NCBI RefSeq assembly: GCF_030068475.1 | Contig: NZ_JAQOSP010000087.1 | Coordinates: 28,944-92,943 of the forward strand | Source of the DNA: Roseofilum acuticapitatum BLCC-M154 | Lineage (GTDB): Bacteria; Cyanobacteriota; Cyanobacteriia; Cyanobacteriales; Desertifilaceae | Direction: 5' to 3' | Length of the DNA: 64,000 bases | Shown here: positions 57,301 to 64,000 of the stretch, one piece after another | How positions within the stretch are numbered: the first letter of the stretch is position 1 | Layout of the letters: each line of letters begins with the position of its first letter | Notes under the pieces: generated by a model | Databases searched by the model: none | What the model saw: only the letters and a program-made list of their open reading frames with translations | What the model was told of the DNA's origin: nothing | Position numbers and translations under genes: made by a program

Positions 57301-58954
57301 CAGAGTTAATATAATAGATGATGCTCAAAACTAGAGCTAATCCGGTTAAGTGATTCAGATAAACCAGCAAGTAAAACGAATGCAAAATTTGCAGATCGTA
57401 TCGCCGCTTGGTTACCCACATCACCAGAAAAATGAGGTTAGTTAAACAAAAAATCCGTAAAATAGAATTAGGGAAACTGAAGATTAGTAAGCTAATGCCC
57501 AATCCTAGAGCGACAAACTCAGAAAAATGGGCGAGTTTCGGTTGTTCCCGTCGATAGAAGCGATCGCCCATATTAACGATCCAAATCAGGTAAGGCAGTC
57601 CAATCAGACTAACAAGGGCGATCGGAGAATCTTGGGCTTGGGTGATTTGTATCATTGCCTCTATAATCTGGGTTTGGGTGATTTGAGGAATAAAACTCCA
57701 AACCAGAATAGAAAGTTGAGCTATAATCAGCCATAAAATCACCAGATCGCGCCGTTTTTGCCAGCGAGTGATAAACTGTTGGTAGATTTGTACGGCGATC
57801 AAACTAATCATTACCCCTTGCCAAGGAAAGCTTACCCAGATAGAAACTAACCAAGCAAAAAACAGGAGACTTAAGCCCAGTCTATTAATCGATTTATGGT
57901 AGTGAGAACGATGGGTAAACGAGAGCCAAATGGCGAACGTTCCGCAGAGGGCGATCGCTAATCCTAAATGGGGTAAAATAACCCCTTGCACAAAGATCGC
58001 CCGAAAGATGAGAATACTTATCGCATAAAGGCTTAAGCGGCTTAGTTGCAGCGTTTGTTTTAACGAATGTTCCGGATATTGAAATTGATTGACATAGAAT
58101 CCTAAGCTGCCAATTGTTGCCAAGTAGACGGAAAAAATAGGGAAGTTCGGGATACCCCAGCCCCAATGGAGAAAACTAGCAAAGCAGTAAATCAGAAAGG
58201 GGAAATAAACCCGGCTTTCACTCTGCCATAGGGAGCCAGCAATGACAGTTAAATAGACTGCCGATCCGATACTCGCCAAGGCATTAAGAGGATGACTCCA
58301 TAAGCCAAAGTCATCCATCGCCCAAAAATTGACGGGAATTAAGAGCAACGTCACCAATTTTAGGGCTTGTGACGTTAACCTTAAATTCTCTTTCTGGCTG
58401 GCTAAACGACTAATAAACCAAAATAAAGAGGTATATCCTAACAGTACCCCATATTGGATAAGGGCGGGGAAATTTTCCCATTGACTGGCGGCAAATACTC
58501 CAGAGGAGAGAACGACCAGAAATAAACCTAAGAATAATAACCAGCGCACGCTTATTTCAGCTTTCAAAGAGTCTAAGCGTTGCCCAATCCAACTGGGTTT
58601 AGGAATGAGTTTTGGCTGAGGAAGACTGGGTGCAGTGTTTAGAACTGGCTCTGATTCAATTAGGGGTTGATTGGCAACGGGAGGCGCGATCGCTTGGGGT
58701 TCTGGAAGGGGAGAACAGAGATGATTACGGGCAATTCGTTTGACTAAGCGATCATTAATTAATCCTAAGTGTAAGCCCATTTCTAATCCTTCTAGAAAAT
58801 GGGGATGATGGGTATCAACTTTCAAGCAAAGATAGACGGAATCCTCGGTTAAAATTCCCAAATCTTGCCAAACTTTCAAGCCTTGGAGCAGAGCAGGGAT
58901 AGGTAAGGCTGGATCTAGCTTAATTTCAACGATCGACTCAGGAATAGGAGCCAT
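54353..58954 (-). CDS. Giant polytopic membrane protein (DUF2157-like), unknown function
   Basis: 1533 residues. Residues 1-125 are soluble with a Pro-rich linker; the remainder is dozens of hydrophobic helices with short loops from ~137 (LLFLGLFLVVLSSGVFAASQ) onward. Around 966-1021 two tandem in-frame copies of an interspersed repeat encode RAGLSRFWENSQKTGEPAP-like peptide. Another repeat at ~55189-55225 encodes SPVGEGVGGEGTSP. The long N-terminal part and helix number resemble the DUF2157-type cyanobacterial membrane proteins, but I cannot name a substrate. It precedes tsaB on the same strand. Confidence 0.8.
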   Translation of the reverse strand: MAPIPESIVEIKLDPALPIPALLQGLKVWQDLGILTEDSVYLCLKVDTHHPHFLEGLEMGLHLGLINDRLVKRIARNHLCSPLPEPQAIAPPVANQPLIESEPVLNTAPSLPQPKLIPKPSWIGQRLDSLKAEISVRWLLFLGLFLVVLSSGVFAASQWENFPALIQYGVLLGYTSLFWFISRLASQKENLRLTSQALKLVTLLLIPVNFWAMDDFGLWSHPLNALASIGSAVYLTVIAGSLWQSESRVYFPFLIYCFASFLHWGWGIPNFPIFSVYLATIGSLGFYVNQFQYPEHSLKQTLQLSRLSLYAISILIFRAIFVQGVILPHLGLAIALCGTFAIWLSFTHRSHYHKSINRLGLSLLFFAWLVSIWVSFPWQGVMISLIAVQIYQQFITRWQKRRDLVILWLIIAQLSILVWSFIPQITQTQIIEAMIQITQAQDSPIALVSLIGLPYLIWIVNMGDRFYRREQPKLAHFSEFVALGLGISLLIFSFPNSILRIFCLTNLIFLVMWVTKRRYDLQILHSFYLLVYLNHLTGLALVLSIIYYINSDLSLNTWALILLAITVMEWWFSDLRFSPEANEYQKIWKQSAWLIGFGLGAIAYLLLFSTLKEYHFTLSHLTWLTIPATLTLISYSPHSYKRELTPKFSIAMLFLSQTLVFETPGWRVFGLAVATLIMVFNTRKLANVATATLTIGCALSTLGLTLWDFIPGMPPLMDTLWLMIGAIAVCGLWAIRYYTLPKSISHYTQALDIWAIALCGTVLTLQGTWVSQDLLSPNTLSISTSMLLSGATAYRSWYPKPQPTAIGWSSAAVMVAVLPTMQVFDFRGLSLLVATLIFIAHSRYSPKIYLTAMTVGLGLVTERVILSDWIDIPSTAWWIVGAVNVLGLWIAAKNLRLGKQAWQRQLTRLYRKSFQGWAIALCLFCLTLLTLHSVLVYTHIIPSQTTVFISLILLFIALLYSQTKRSRHPVGAGLSRFGENSQKTGEPAPDSQTQNPDHSVRAGLSRFWENSQKTGEPAPTISNWKLWAIGWTIELLAVETLASFESPIINLAVVNLILGLGAQLFGDWWSAKQPSASQNFAAAWHIIPLTYGILGALLRWGTLSSWTGITTLALAIIILGIGKRSPQFKPLIYLALAGITACAYELLFYQLSLQPPGATGDGLILMATLGSGILYAYRLLGKFLRPYFHLTPREFRSLCHLHWFASSLLLIIATFNPIQKGMTLGFATGATLVLYAISQGRSHIAPSPVGEGVGGEGTSPIGKVTPQELWVYLGFLQAVGMRIYWLNTPIAQLLGGPLVPWKGAIATLFAYFLYFLPWQTWGWSKRPWQLAGIVIPLYAMLENPAILNQASLVVIAAYYIGLAIASKQIRFTYLTVAVLNWLIWRYFLQVPITEIFWYSLTLSLSLLYIIQIDPFLKSPQNRKLRHNLRTLISVIISLISFTAQQWIGTLTGTLSLLTIFAGLSLKTRAFLYVGTLTFLLNVFYQLGLLIFDYPFSKWLVALGVGISLIWIAATFETRRDQIQAWFQELQHWE
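55897..56047. repeat. Two tandem in-frame repeat copies inside the giant membrane gene
   Basis: Copies 55897-55957 and 55988-56047, both ~60 bp, share GCGGGTTCACCGGTTTTTTG and end in AACCCGCCC(C/T)TAC. The two ends (GTAGGGGCGGGTT / AACCCGCCCCTAC) are inverted repeats, so each copy is a hairpin-forming element; the 30-bp gap keeps the frame. Confidence 0.9.
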
Positions 58955-59009
58955 AGTTTGATGTGCGGTTAGGATAGCACCGATTGTAACAGTTAGGGCG
59001 GCGATCGCT

Positions 59010-59040
59010 AAAAAGTCCCTCTCGGAGTGGGAAAGGGACT
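59010..59040 (-). terminator. Rho-independent terminator after alaS
   Basis: On the minus strand AGTCCCT pairs with AGGGACT around a 13-base loop and is followed by TTTTT. It starts 16 bp after the alaS stop. Confidence 0.75.
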
Positions 59041-59055
59041 ATGTTTAATCTGGGC

Positions 59056-61692
59056 TTAGAGGGCTGCTTTTAATTGGGTTTTCGCTGTTTCTAAAGCAGT
59101 GGATAATTGACTCGGATCGCGTCCTCCGGCTTGGGCTAAATTGGGTCGTCCACCGCCTCCACCGCCGCAAATTTTGGCAATTTGACCGATAAATTTACCG
59201 GCTTGTAAGCCCTTTTGATTGACGGATTTACTAAAGGCTGCCACTAAGCTGACTTTATCGGCTTCAGGAACAGAACCTAAGACGACAGCACCATCACCGA
59301 GCTTTTGCAATAACCGTTCGGCGGCTGTTTTTAGGGAATTGGGATCGACATCGAGTTGGGCGACTAAGATCTGAAAATTGTCCACAGATTCCGCTTGGGA
59401 GAGCAACTGATCGGATTTGGCGATCGCCAATTCTCCCTGTACCTTTTCCAGTTGTTTCTGTGTCGCTTTTAACTCCGTTTGCAGACTGCTCACCCGCTCT
59501 ACCAACTCCTCCGGTTTGGCTTTAAAGCGATCGCCCAATTCCCGAACTACCGCATCCCGCACTTGCAGATACTCGCGCACCGCAGCCCCGGAAACCGCCT
59601 CAATCCGGCGCACACCGGCAGAAATACCGGTTTCGGAAATAATCTTAAACAAGCCAATTTCCGCCGTATTCTGCACATGGGTTCCCCCGCACAGCTCCAT
59701 GGACACCCCTGGATAGTCCACTACGCGCACCGTATCGCCATATTTCTCCCCAAACATGGCGGTTGCGCCCTTATCCTTGGCTTCATTCAAGGACATAATT
59801 TGCACATCAGAATTGTGCGCTTCACTGATCCAAGTATTCACCCGGTCTTCAATTTGCTCTAATTCCTGAGCAGTCAGAGCGCGGGGACAGTTGAAATCAA
59901 AGCGCAGACGGTCAAAGTTGACCAAAGACCCCGCTTGACCAATCTCCGGATCGACAATTTCCTTCAATGCCGCTTGTAACAAATGAGTCGCCGTATGGTT
60001 GGCTTGGGCCCGCATCCGGCAAGCGCGATCGATCTGCGCGGTTACCGAGTCTCCCCGGTTCGCGGTTCCCCGTTCAATGCGGCCAAAATGGACAAAGAAA
60101 TCGGACTCTTTTTGCACATCTTCAATACGGATGAGCAGATCTGAACCGGAGAGATAGCCGCGATCGCCCACTTGTCCCCCGGATTCTGCGTAAAATGGCG
60201 TTTGATCCAATACAATTTGTACCTGCATCCCCGCTTCCGCAACTTCTACGGATTTTCCGTCCACCAAAAGCGCCTGAATTTCCGCCATCCCCGACCGTTC
60301 CGTATATCCCGTAAACTGAGTCGGATGGATATGTTCAGCCAACTGATCCAAAGACCCCTGCACCATCAAATCAATGGTTTCATGGGCCCCTTGGGAAGTC
60401 TCAATTTGCTGCTGCATGGCTGCTTCAAAGCCTTCTTGATCCACGGTTAACCCTTGTTCTTCGGCTATTTCCATGGTCAATTCTAGGGGGAAACCATAGG
60501 TATCATAGAGCTTAAACGCATCTTCTCCGGCAATTTCCGTTTTACGCTCTTTTAGCACCTTCTCCACAATCTCTTGTAACAGCTTTTCACCCCGTTCTAG
60601 GGTGGTCAAAAAGCGCGATTCTTCCTGCTGTAATTGCGATTTAATCAGGGTTTCCCGCTCTCGCACATTCGGATAAGCGCTTTCGGAAAGGGCGATCGCC
60701 ACTTCTGCTACTTTTTCCGTAAATAATGCCGTAATTCCCAACAACCGGCCATGACGCACCACCCGACGAATTAACCGGCGCAAAATATAGCCCCGGCCAA
60801 TATTCGAGGCACTCACCCCATCGGCAATTAAATGCACTACTGCTCGCACATGATCGCCAATGACTTTGAGGGAAACTTTCGTTTTTTCATCACTGTTATG
60901 ATACTCAATTCCCGCACACTGGGCTGCTGCTTCAATAATCGGAAAAATCAAATCCGTCTCATAATTATTCGGCACACCCTGGAGAATTTGTGCCATCCGC
61001 TCCAACCCCATTCCCGTGTCAATATTTTGGTTTTGTAGCGGCGTTAAATTCCCTTCTGCGTCCCGGTTATATTGCATAAAAACCAGGTTATAGAACTCAA
61101 TAAACCGGCTATCATCTTCTAGATCTAAGGTTTCATCGCCCAATTCCGGGTGAAAATCATAGTAAATTTCCGAACAGGGGCCGCAGGGGCCAGTGGGGCC
61201 AGATTTCCAGAAGTTATCCTCTTCTCCCATGCGCTGAATGCGATAAGCGGGAATGCCAATTTGATCGCGCCAGATAGCAAAGGCTTCATCATCATCCCGG
61301 AAAACACTGACGACCAAGCGTTCTGGGGGCAGTTTAAATACTTTGGTGGAGAGTTCCCAAGCATAGGCGATCGCCTTTTCCTTAAAATAATCCCCAAAGC
61401 TAAAGTTACCCAACATCTCAAAAAAGGTATGATGCCGTGCTGTGCGTCCCACATTTTCGATATCATTGGTGCGGATACACTTCTGAGAAGTCGTAGCACG
61501 GGGCACTTCAGCCGCACGTTGCCCCAAAAAGATGGGCTTAAACTGCAACATACCGGCGATCGTTAATAATACGGTCGGATCTTCCGGAATGAGGGACGCG
61601 CTCGGTAAAATCTTGTGAGAGCGCTGCTGATAAAAATCGAGAAACGTTTGCCGAATTTCAGCACCGCTTAGGGGTTGACCAGATGAAGCCAT
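59056..61692 (-). CDS. alaS: Alanyl-tRNA synthetase
   Basis: 878 residues from ATG 61692, the usual family start ([20 protein letters not shown]); the longer open frame to 61824 crosses a REP repeat. The class II catalytic core has [20 protein letters not shown] and [12 protein letters not shown]. The editing domain carries HTATH ([13 protein letters not shown]) and the CxxxH of [12 protein letters not shown]. The C-terminal coiled coil and C-Ala domain end with the Gly-rich [15 protein letters not shown]. Complete; it charges tRNA-Ala. Confidence 0.97.
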   Translation of the reverse strand: MASSGQPLSGAEIRQTFLDFYQQRSHKILPSASLIPEDPTVLLTIAGMLQFKPIFLGQRAAEVPRATTSQKCIRTNDIENVGRTARHHTFFEMLGNFSFGDYFKEKAIAYAWELSTKVFKLPPERLVVSVFRDDDEAFAIWRDQIGIPAYRIQRMGEEDNFWKSGPTGPCGPCSEIYYDFHPELGDETLDLEDDSRFIEFYNLVFMQYNRDAEGNLTPLQNQNIDTGMGLERMAQILQGVPNNYETDLIFPIIEAAAQCAGIEYHNSDEKTKVSLKVIGDHVRAVVHLIADGVSASNIGRGYILRRLIRRVVRHGRLLGITALFTEKVAEVAIALSESAYPNVRERETLIKSQLQQEESRFLTTLERGEKLLQEIVEKVLKERKTEIAGEDAFKLYDTYGFPLELTMEIAEEQGLTVDQEGFEAAMQQQIETSQGAHETIDLMVQGSLDQLAEHIHPTQFTGYTERSGMAEIQALLVDGKSVEVAEAGMQVQIVLDQTPFYAESGGQVGDRGYLSGSDLLIRIEDVQKESDFFVHFGRIERGTANRGDSVTAQIDRACRMRAQANHTATHLLQAALKEIVDPEIGQAGSLVNFDRLRFDFNCPRALTAQELEQIEDRVNTWISEAHNSDVQIMSLNEAKDKGATAMFGEKYGDTVRVVDYPGVSMELCGGTHVQNTAEIGLFKIISETGISAGVRRIEAVSGAAVREYLQVRDAVVRELGDRFKAKPEELVERVSSLQTELKATQKQLEKVQGELAIAKSDQLLSQAESVDNFQILVAQLDVDPNSLKTAAERLLQKLGDGAVVLGSVPEADKVSLVAAFSKSVNQKGLQAGKFIGQIAKICGGGGGGRPNLAQAGGRDPSQLSTALETAKTQLKAAL

Positions 61693-61760
61693 AGCAGTTT
61701 CCAAGTTATAATACATCTTTATTTTAAGAGAAACCTGGCACGCGATCGCCCAGTGGAGGC

Positions 61761-61830
61761 GGTGCGTTGCGGCTAGGTCAATATTTTTCGTGAAAACCGA
61801 TGATTTATCGATGCCGCAACACACCCTACC
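61761..61830. repeat. REP-type palindrome 1
   Basis: GGTGCGTTGCGGC ... GCCGCAACACACC imperfect palindrome upstream of alaS, same family as the copies around the RAYT. Confidence 0.9.
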
Positions 61831-61847
61831 GGGGCGACACCATAATG

Positions 61848-61920
61848 GGTAGGGTGTGTTATGCGGTCAGAAAATGTCAATGGTTACAAATCAATCATAT
61901 TTCCGCATAACGCACCATCC
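61848..61920. repeat. REP-type palindrome 2 (variant arms)
   Basis: GGTAGGGTGTGTTATGCGG ... CCGCATAACGCACCATCC; a variant with ATGCGG/CCGCAT arms. Confidence 0.85.
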
Positions 61921-62051
61921 ACGGAACGCCGAATTCAATTTTGGGTTAAATTCACATATTTATTGATGGGGTTTGTTGGTGGGGGTGGTGCGTTGCGGCT
62001 AGGTTAATATTTTTCGGCAAAACCCATAATTTATCGATGCCGCAACGCACC
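61914..62051. repeat. Left ~137-bp inverted repeat of the RAYT unit (contains REP 3)
   Basis: Near-complementary to 62617-62753 over its whole length (ACCATCCACGGAACGCCG ... GCCGCAACGCACC). It contains one full REP palindrome (61987-62051). Confidence 0.85.
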
Positions 62052-62103
62052 GCCGACAAAGTACCTATCATAATAATATTATCGCAAGTTTCGACGGATT
62101 ACA

Positions 62104-62616
62104 ATGGCAGAATATCGGCGAGAATATTGGCAGGGGGCAACCTATTTTTTTACACAGGTGACGTGCGATCGCCAGCCGTGGCTGTGCGACGATATTGCGA
62201 GGGTAGCGTTGCGACAGGCGATCGAAAAAGTTCGCCTAAAACGCCCGTTTCAAATTGATGCTTTTGTCTTATTACCCGACCATTTTCATTGTCTGTGGAC
62301 ACTACCGGAAAACGACGGGGATTTTTCAACGCGAATGCGTTTGGTGAAAAGTGACGTGACCAGATCGATTGGCGATCGCTTGAATTTGGAGACGAAAACA
62401 ACGCGATCGCGAGAAGCCCGTCGGGAACGAAATTTATGGCAACGGCGGTTTTGGGAACATCGGGTACGGGACGAAGAAGAATTTGCCGCCTATTGCGATT
62501 ATATTCATATTAACCCGGTGAAACATGGGTTATGTAAATCACCAACAGATTGGCCGTGGTCAACCATTCATCGGTTTATTCGACAAGGCATTTATCCCCC
62601 CAATTGGGGCAGGTAG
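62104..62616 (+). CDS. REP-associated tyrosine transposase (RAYT, Y1/HUH family)
   Basis: 170 residues. The HUH metal motif is HFH at residues 60-62 (LPDHFHCLWTLPE), and the catalytic Tyr is most likely Tyr133 in CDYIHINPVKHGL. The C-terminal half is basic (RSREARRERNLWQRRFWEH). Family proteins bind and cut REP hairpins and are thought to spread them. It appears complete: no stop or frameshift interrupts it. It lies inside a pair of ~137-bp inverted repeats whose arms are REPs, and its stop codon falls at the edge of the right repeat. Confidence 0.93.
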   Translation: MAEYRREYWQGATYFFTQVTCDRQPWLCDDIARVALRQAIEKVRLKRPFQIDAFVLLPDHFHCLWTLPENDGDFSTRMRLVKSDVTRSIGDRLNLETKTTRSREARRERNLWQRRFWEHRVRDEEEFAAYCDYIHINPVKHGLCKSPTDWPWSTIHRFIRQGIYPPNWGR

Positions 62617-62753
62617 GGTGTGTTGCGGCATCGATAAATCATGGGTTTTCACCCAAATATCGACATCGCCGCAACGCACCACCCCCACCAACAAATCCCA
62701 TCAATAAATATGTGAATTCAACCCAAAATTGAATTCGGCGTTCCGTGGATGGT
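62617..62753. repeat. Right ~137-bp inverted repeat of the RAYT unit (contains REP 4)
   Basis: Inverted partner of 61914-62051, beginning directly after the RAYT stop (GGTGTGTTGCGGCATCG ... GGATGGT). Confidence 0.85.
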
Positions 62754-62762
62754 GTCGCCCCC

Positions 62763-62830
62763 GGTAGGGTGTGTTGCGGCATCGATCGCGGGTTTTTCAC
62801 GAAAATATTAACCTGGCCGCAACGCACCGC
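62763..62830. repeat. REP-type palindrome 5
   Basis: GGTAGGGTGTGTTGCGGC ... GGCCGCAACGCACC. Confidence 0.88.
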
Positions 62831-63030
62831 CGACAAACCCCATTGATAAACGATGATGTTGAAAAAAATCGAATTCGGGGTTCCGTGGATGGTACGATAA
62901 TGATGTCAGAAACGATCGTAATGGTGGAAATGTGGGGGCGGTACCCTGCGGCGATTTTCATTTTCTGGTGGGACACGAAGGTTTATTATTGCCATAACAC
63001 ACCCCTACTAATTTATCTAGGAGAAAAGTA

Positions 63031-63237
63031 ATGACATTGCGCGAGCAGCTTTTGGACGAGATTAGGCAGCTACCCGAACAAAAGGTGGCGGATGTTTTAC
63101 ATTGGGTGCGTCAACTTCGGGAGCAAGAGCGATTTGATTGGGATGCGTGGTGGATGAGCTTTGGGGCTATTTCAGATGATTTTATGAGCGATCGCAACCA
63201 ACCCAGTTTACCGCAGCATGATGATTGGTGTGAGTAA
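63031..63237 (+). CDS. DUF2281-like antitoxin
   Basis: 68 residues: LREQLLDEIRQLPEQKVADV followed by a basic helix LHWVRQLREQER and an acidic, Trp-rich tail. This is the pattern of short DUF2281-type antitoxins that pair with PIN toxins. The partner toxin gene starts 5 bp after its stop but is frameshifted. Confidence 0.75.
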   Translation: MTLREQLLDEIRQLPEQKVADVLHWVRQLREQERFDWDAWWMSFGAISDDFMSDRNQPSLPQHDDWCE

Positions 63238-63242
63238 GGCGC

Positions 63243-63648
63243 ATGAAGTATTTACTGGATACTAATATTTGTATTTACATCATGAAACAACGCCCAGAAT
63301 CGGTTTTGCAACGCTTTCATGTCATGAATCAGAACGATTTAGGATTATCGATCGCTCTGGGTTGCAGAGTTGGAATACGGCATTGCGAAAAGTCAGAATC
63401 GACCCCTTAACCGAAGTCGGTTGGATAATTTTCGTCGGCCATTTCAAGTCGTTGGCTTGAGTGATGAAGATGTGCGAGTATTTGGAGAAATTCGGGCTGA
63501 TTTGGAACAGCGCGGTACACCAATTGGCGCTTACGATCTACTGATTGCAGCGCAGGCAAAAAGCCGAGATTTGGTTTTGGTGACGAACAATATGCGCGAG
63601 TTCGAGCGAGTTTCCGGTTTGAGGCTGGAGAATTGGGTTGATGTTTGA
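63243..63648 (+). pseudogene. PIN-domain toxin gene (vapC-like), frameshifted
   Basis: The first ~37 codons from ATG 63243 read MKYLLDTNICIYIMKQRPES, with the PIN first Asp, to DLGLSIA. The frame then shifts near 63356-63366 so that the rest (AELEYGIAKSQ, GAYDLLIAAQAKSRDLVLVT, FERVSGLRLENW) is only readable in another frame. Both halves are ordinary VapC sequence. Either the toxin is dead, or a sequencing error exists. The antitoxin upstream is intact. Confidence 0.85.
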
Positions 63649-63770
63649 AATCTGTGGACGGTGCGTGACGCGGATATTCCATTAATCTGACAATGCACCC
63701 CATTTTCCACCGCGTCACACACCCTCCCGAAAATGTGTGGAAATCGGTTGCGGCGTTTCCCAAAAACCCC

Positions 63771-63840
63771 GGTAGGGTGTGTTGCGGCATCGATAAATCA
63801 TGGATTTTCACGACAAATATTGACATCGCCGTAACGCACC
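63771..63840. repeat. REP-type palindrome 6
   Basis: GGTAGGGTGTGTTGCGGC ... GCCGTAACGCACC. Confidence 0.88.
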
Positions 63841-63902
63841 GCCCCCACCGACAAATTCCATCAATACAGCGCTTTGCGCTGTATTGGTGGACAGTAGGAA
63901 AA

Positions 63903-63974
63903 GATCCCCCCTTGCCCCCCTTAAAAAGGGGGGAATAGGAAAGTCCCCCTTTTTAAGGGGGATTTAGGGGGATC
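63903..63974. repeat. Palindromic GATCCCCCC repeat without nested dyad
   Basis: 72-bp sister of 39826-39916, lacking the 19-bp micro-repeat. The remaining sequence from 63649 to the window end shows no gene, only this repeat, REP 6 and a TACAGCG dyad at ~63872. Confidence 0.9.
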
Positions 63975-64000
63975 AAGATGTCCCACATAACAGCGAAAAC

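Noticed and set aside
61692..61824. N-terminal extension of alaS
   Set aside because: Codons come from a REP palindrome; family-typical start is at 61692.

Overview
The window comes from a cyanobacterial chromosome, probably a filamentous or otherwise large-genome species. The evidence is the many GCGATCGC (HIP1) octamers, phosphoribulokinase with the cyanobacterial regulatory cysteine pairs, ferredoxin-NADP reductase (petH) carrying an N-terminal CpcD linker domain, a BicA-type bicarbonate transporter, a lone gvpK, PEP-CTERM proteins, several Uma2-family genes and CHAT/TPR proteins. The species cannot be named from the sequence alone.

Layout. 1-5.1 kb: end of an AI-2E-family transporter, a membrane-anchored TPR protein and a GAF-like protein. 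5.2-8.6 kb: a short isocitrate/isopropylmalate dehydrogenase paralogue, then a cluster of small Uma2, DUF6883, DUF4926, DUF433 and DUF2283 genes with decayed duplicate pieces. 8.7-12.3 kb: smc. 12.2-16.6 kb: an AT-rich island bounded by two direct copies of the smc 3' end, with a 3'-decayed O-antigen-ligase-like gene, a tiny PEP-CTERM-like protein, a secreted protein and a tandem family of unrecognised 'RFET' domains. 17-24 kb: core genes valS, prk, a free-standing CpcD-like gene and petH.

24.2-28.7 kb holds a complete diversity-generating retroelement (DGR). It comprises a target protein (coiled coil, TPR, FGE-sulfatase/C-type-lectin fold) ending in a variable repeat, then avd, a DGR reverse transcriptase and a template repeat. 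A hand alignment of the 125-bp repeats gives 14 differences, 11 of them at template adenines. This is the most striking system in the window.

29-33 kb: an AF2212-like/PIN toxin-antitoxin pair, a lone gvpK, a DNA methyltransferase with an unrecognised neighbour, and a secreted retropepsin-like protease. 34-41.7 kb: two CHAT-protease modules and a two-partner-secretion (TpsB) outer-membrane transporter. 42-54 kb: Uma2 genes, an IS200/IS605 fossil, an FHA-penicillin-binding protein, psiE, an agmatine deiminase-like gene, bicA, a thioredoxin-TPR co-chaperone, an LRR-CHAT fusion, a DUF4114 PEP-CTERM protein and tsaB. 54-61.7 kb: a very large polytopic membrane protein and alaS. 61.7-64 kb: a REP-associated tyrosine transposase (RAYT) inside ~137-bp inverted REP repeats, then a toxin-antitoxin pair with a frameshifted toxin.

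Small dispersed repeats are abundant, some nested in each other and some inserted in frame in coding sequence. No tRNA, rRNA or CRISPR array was recognised.
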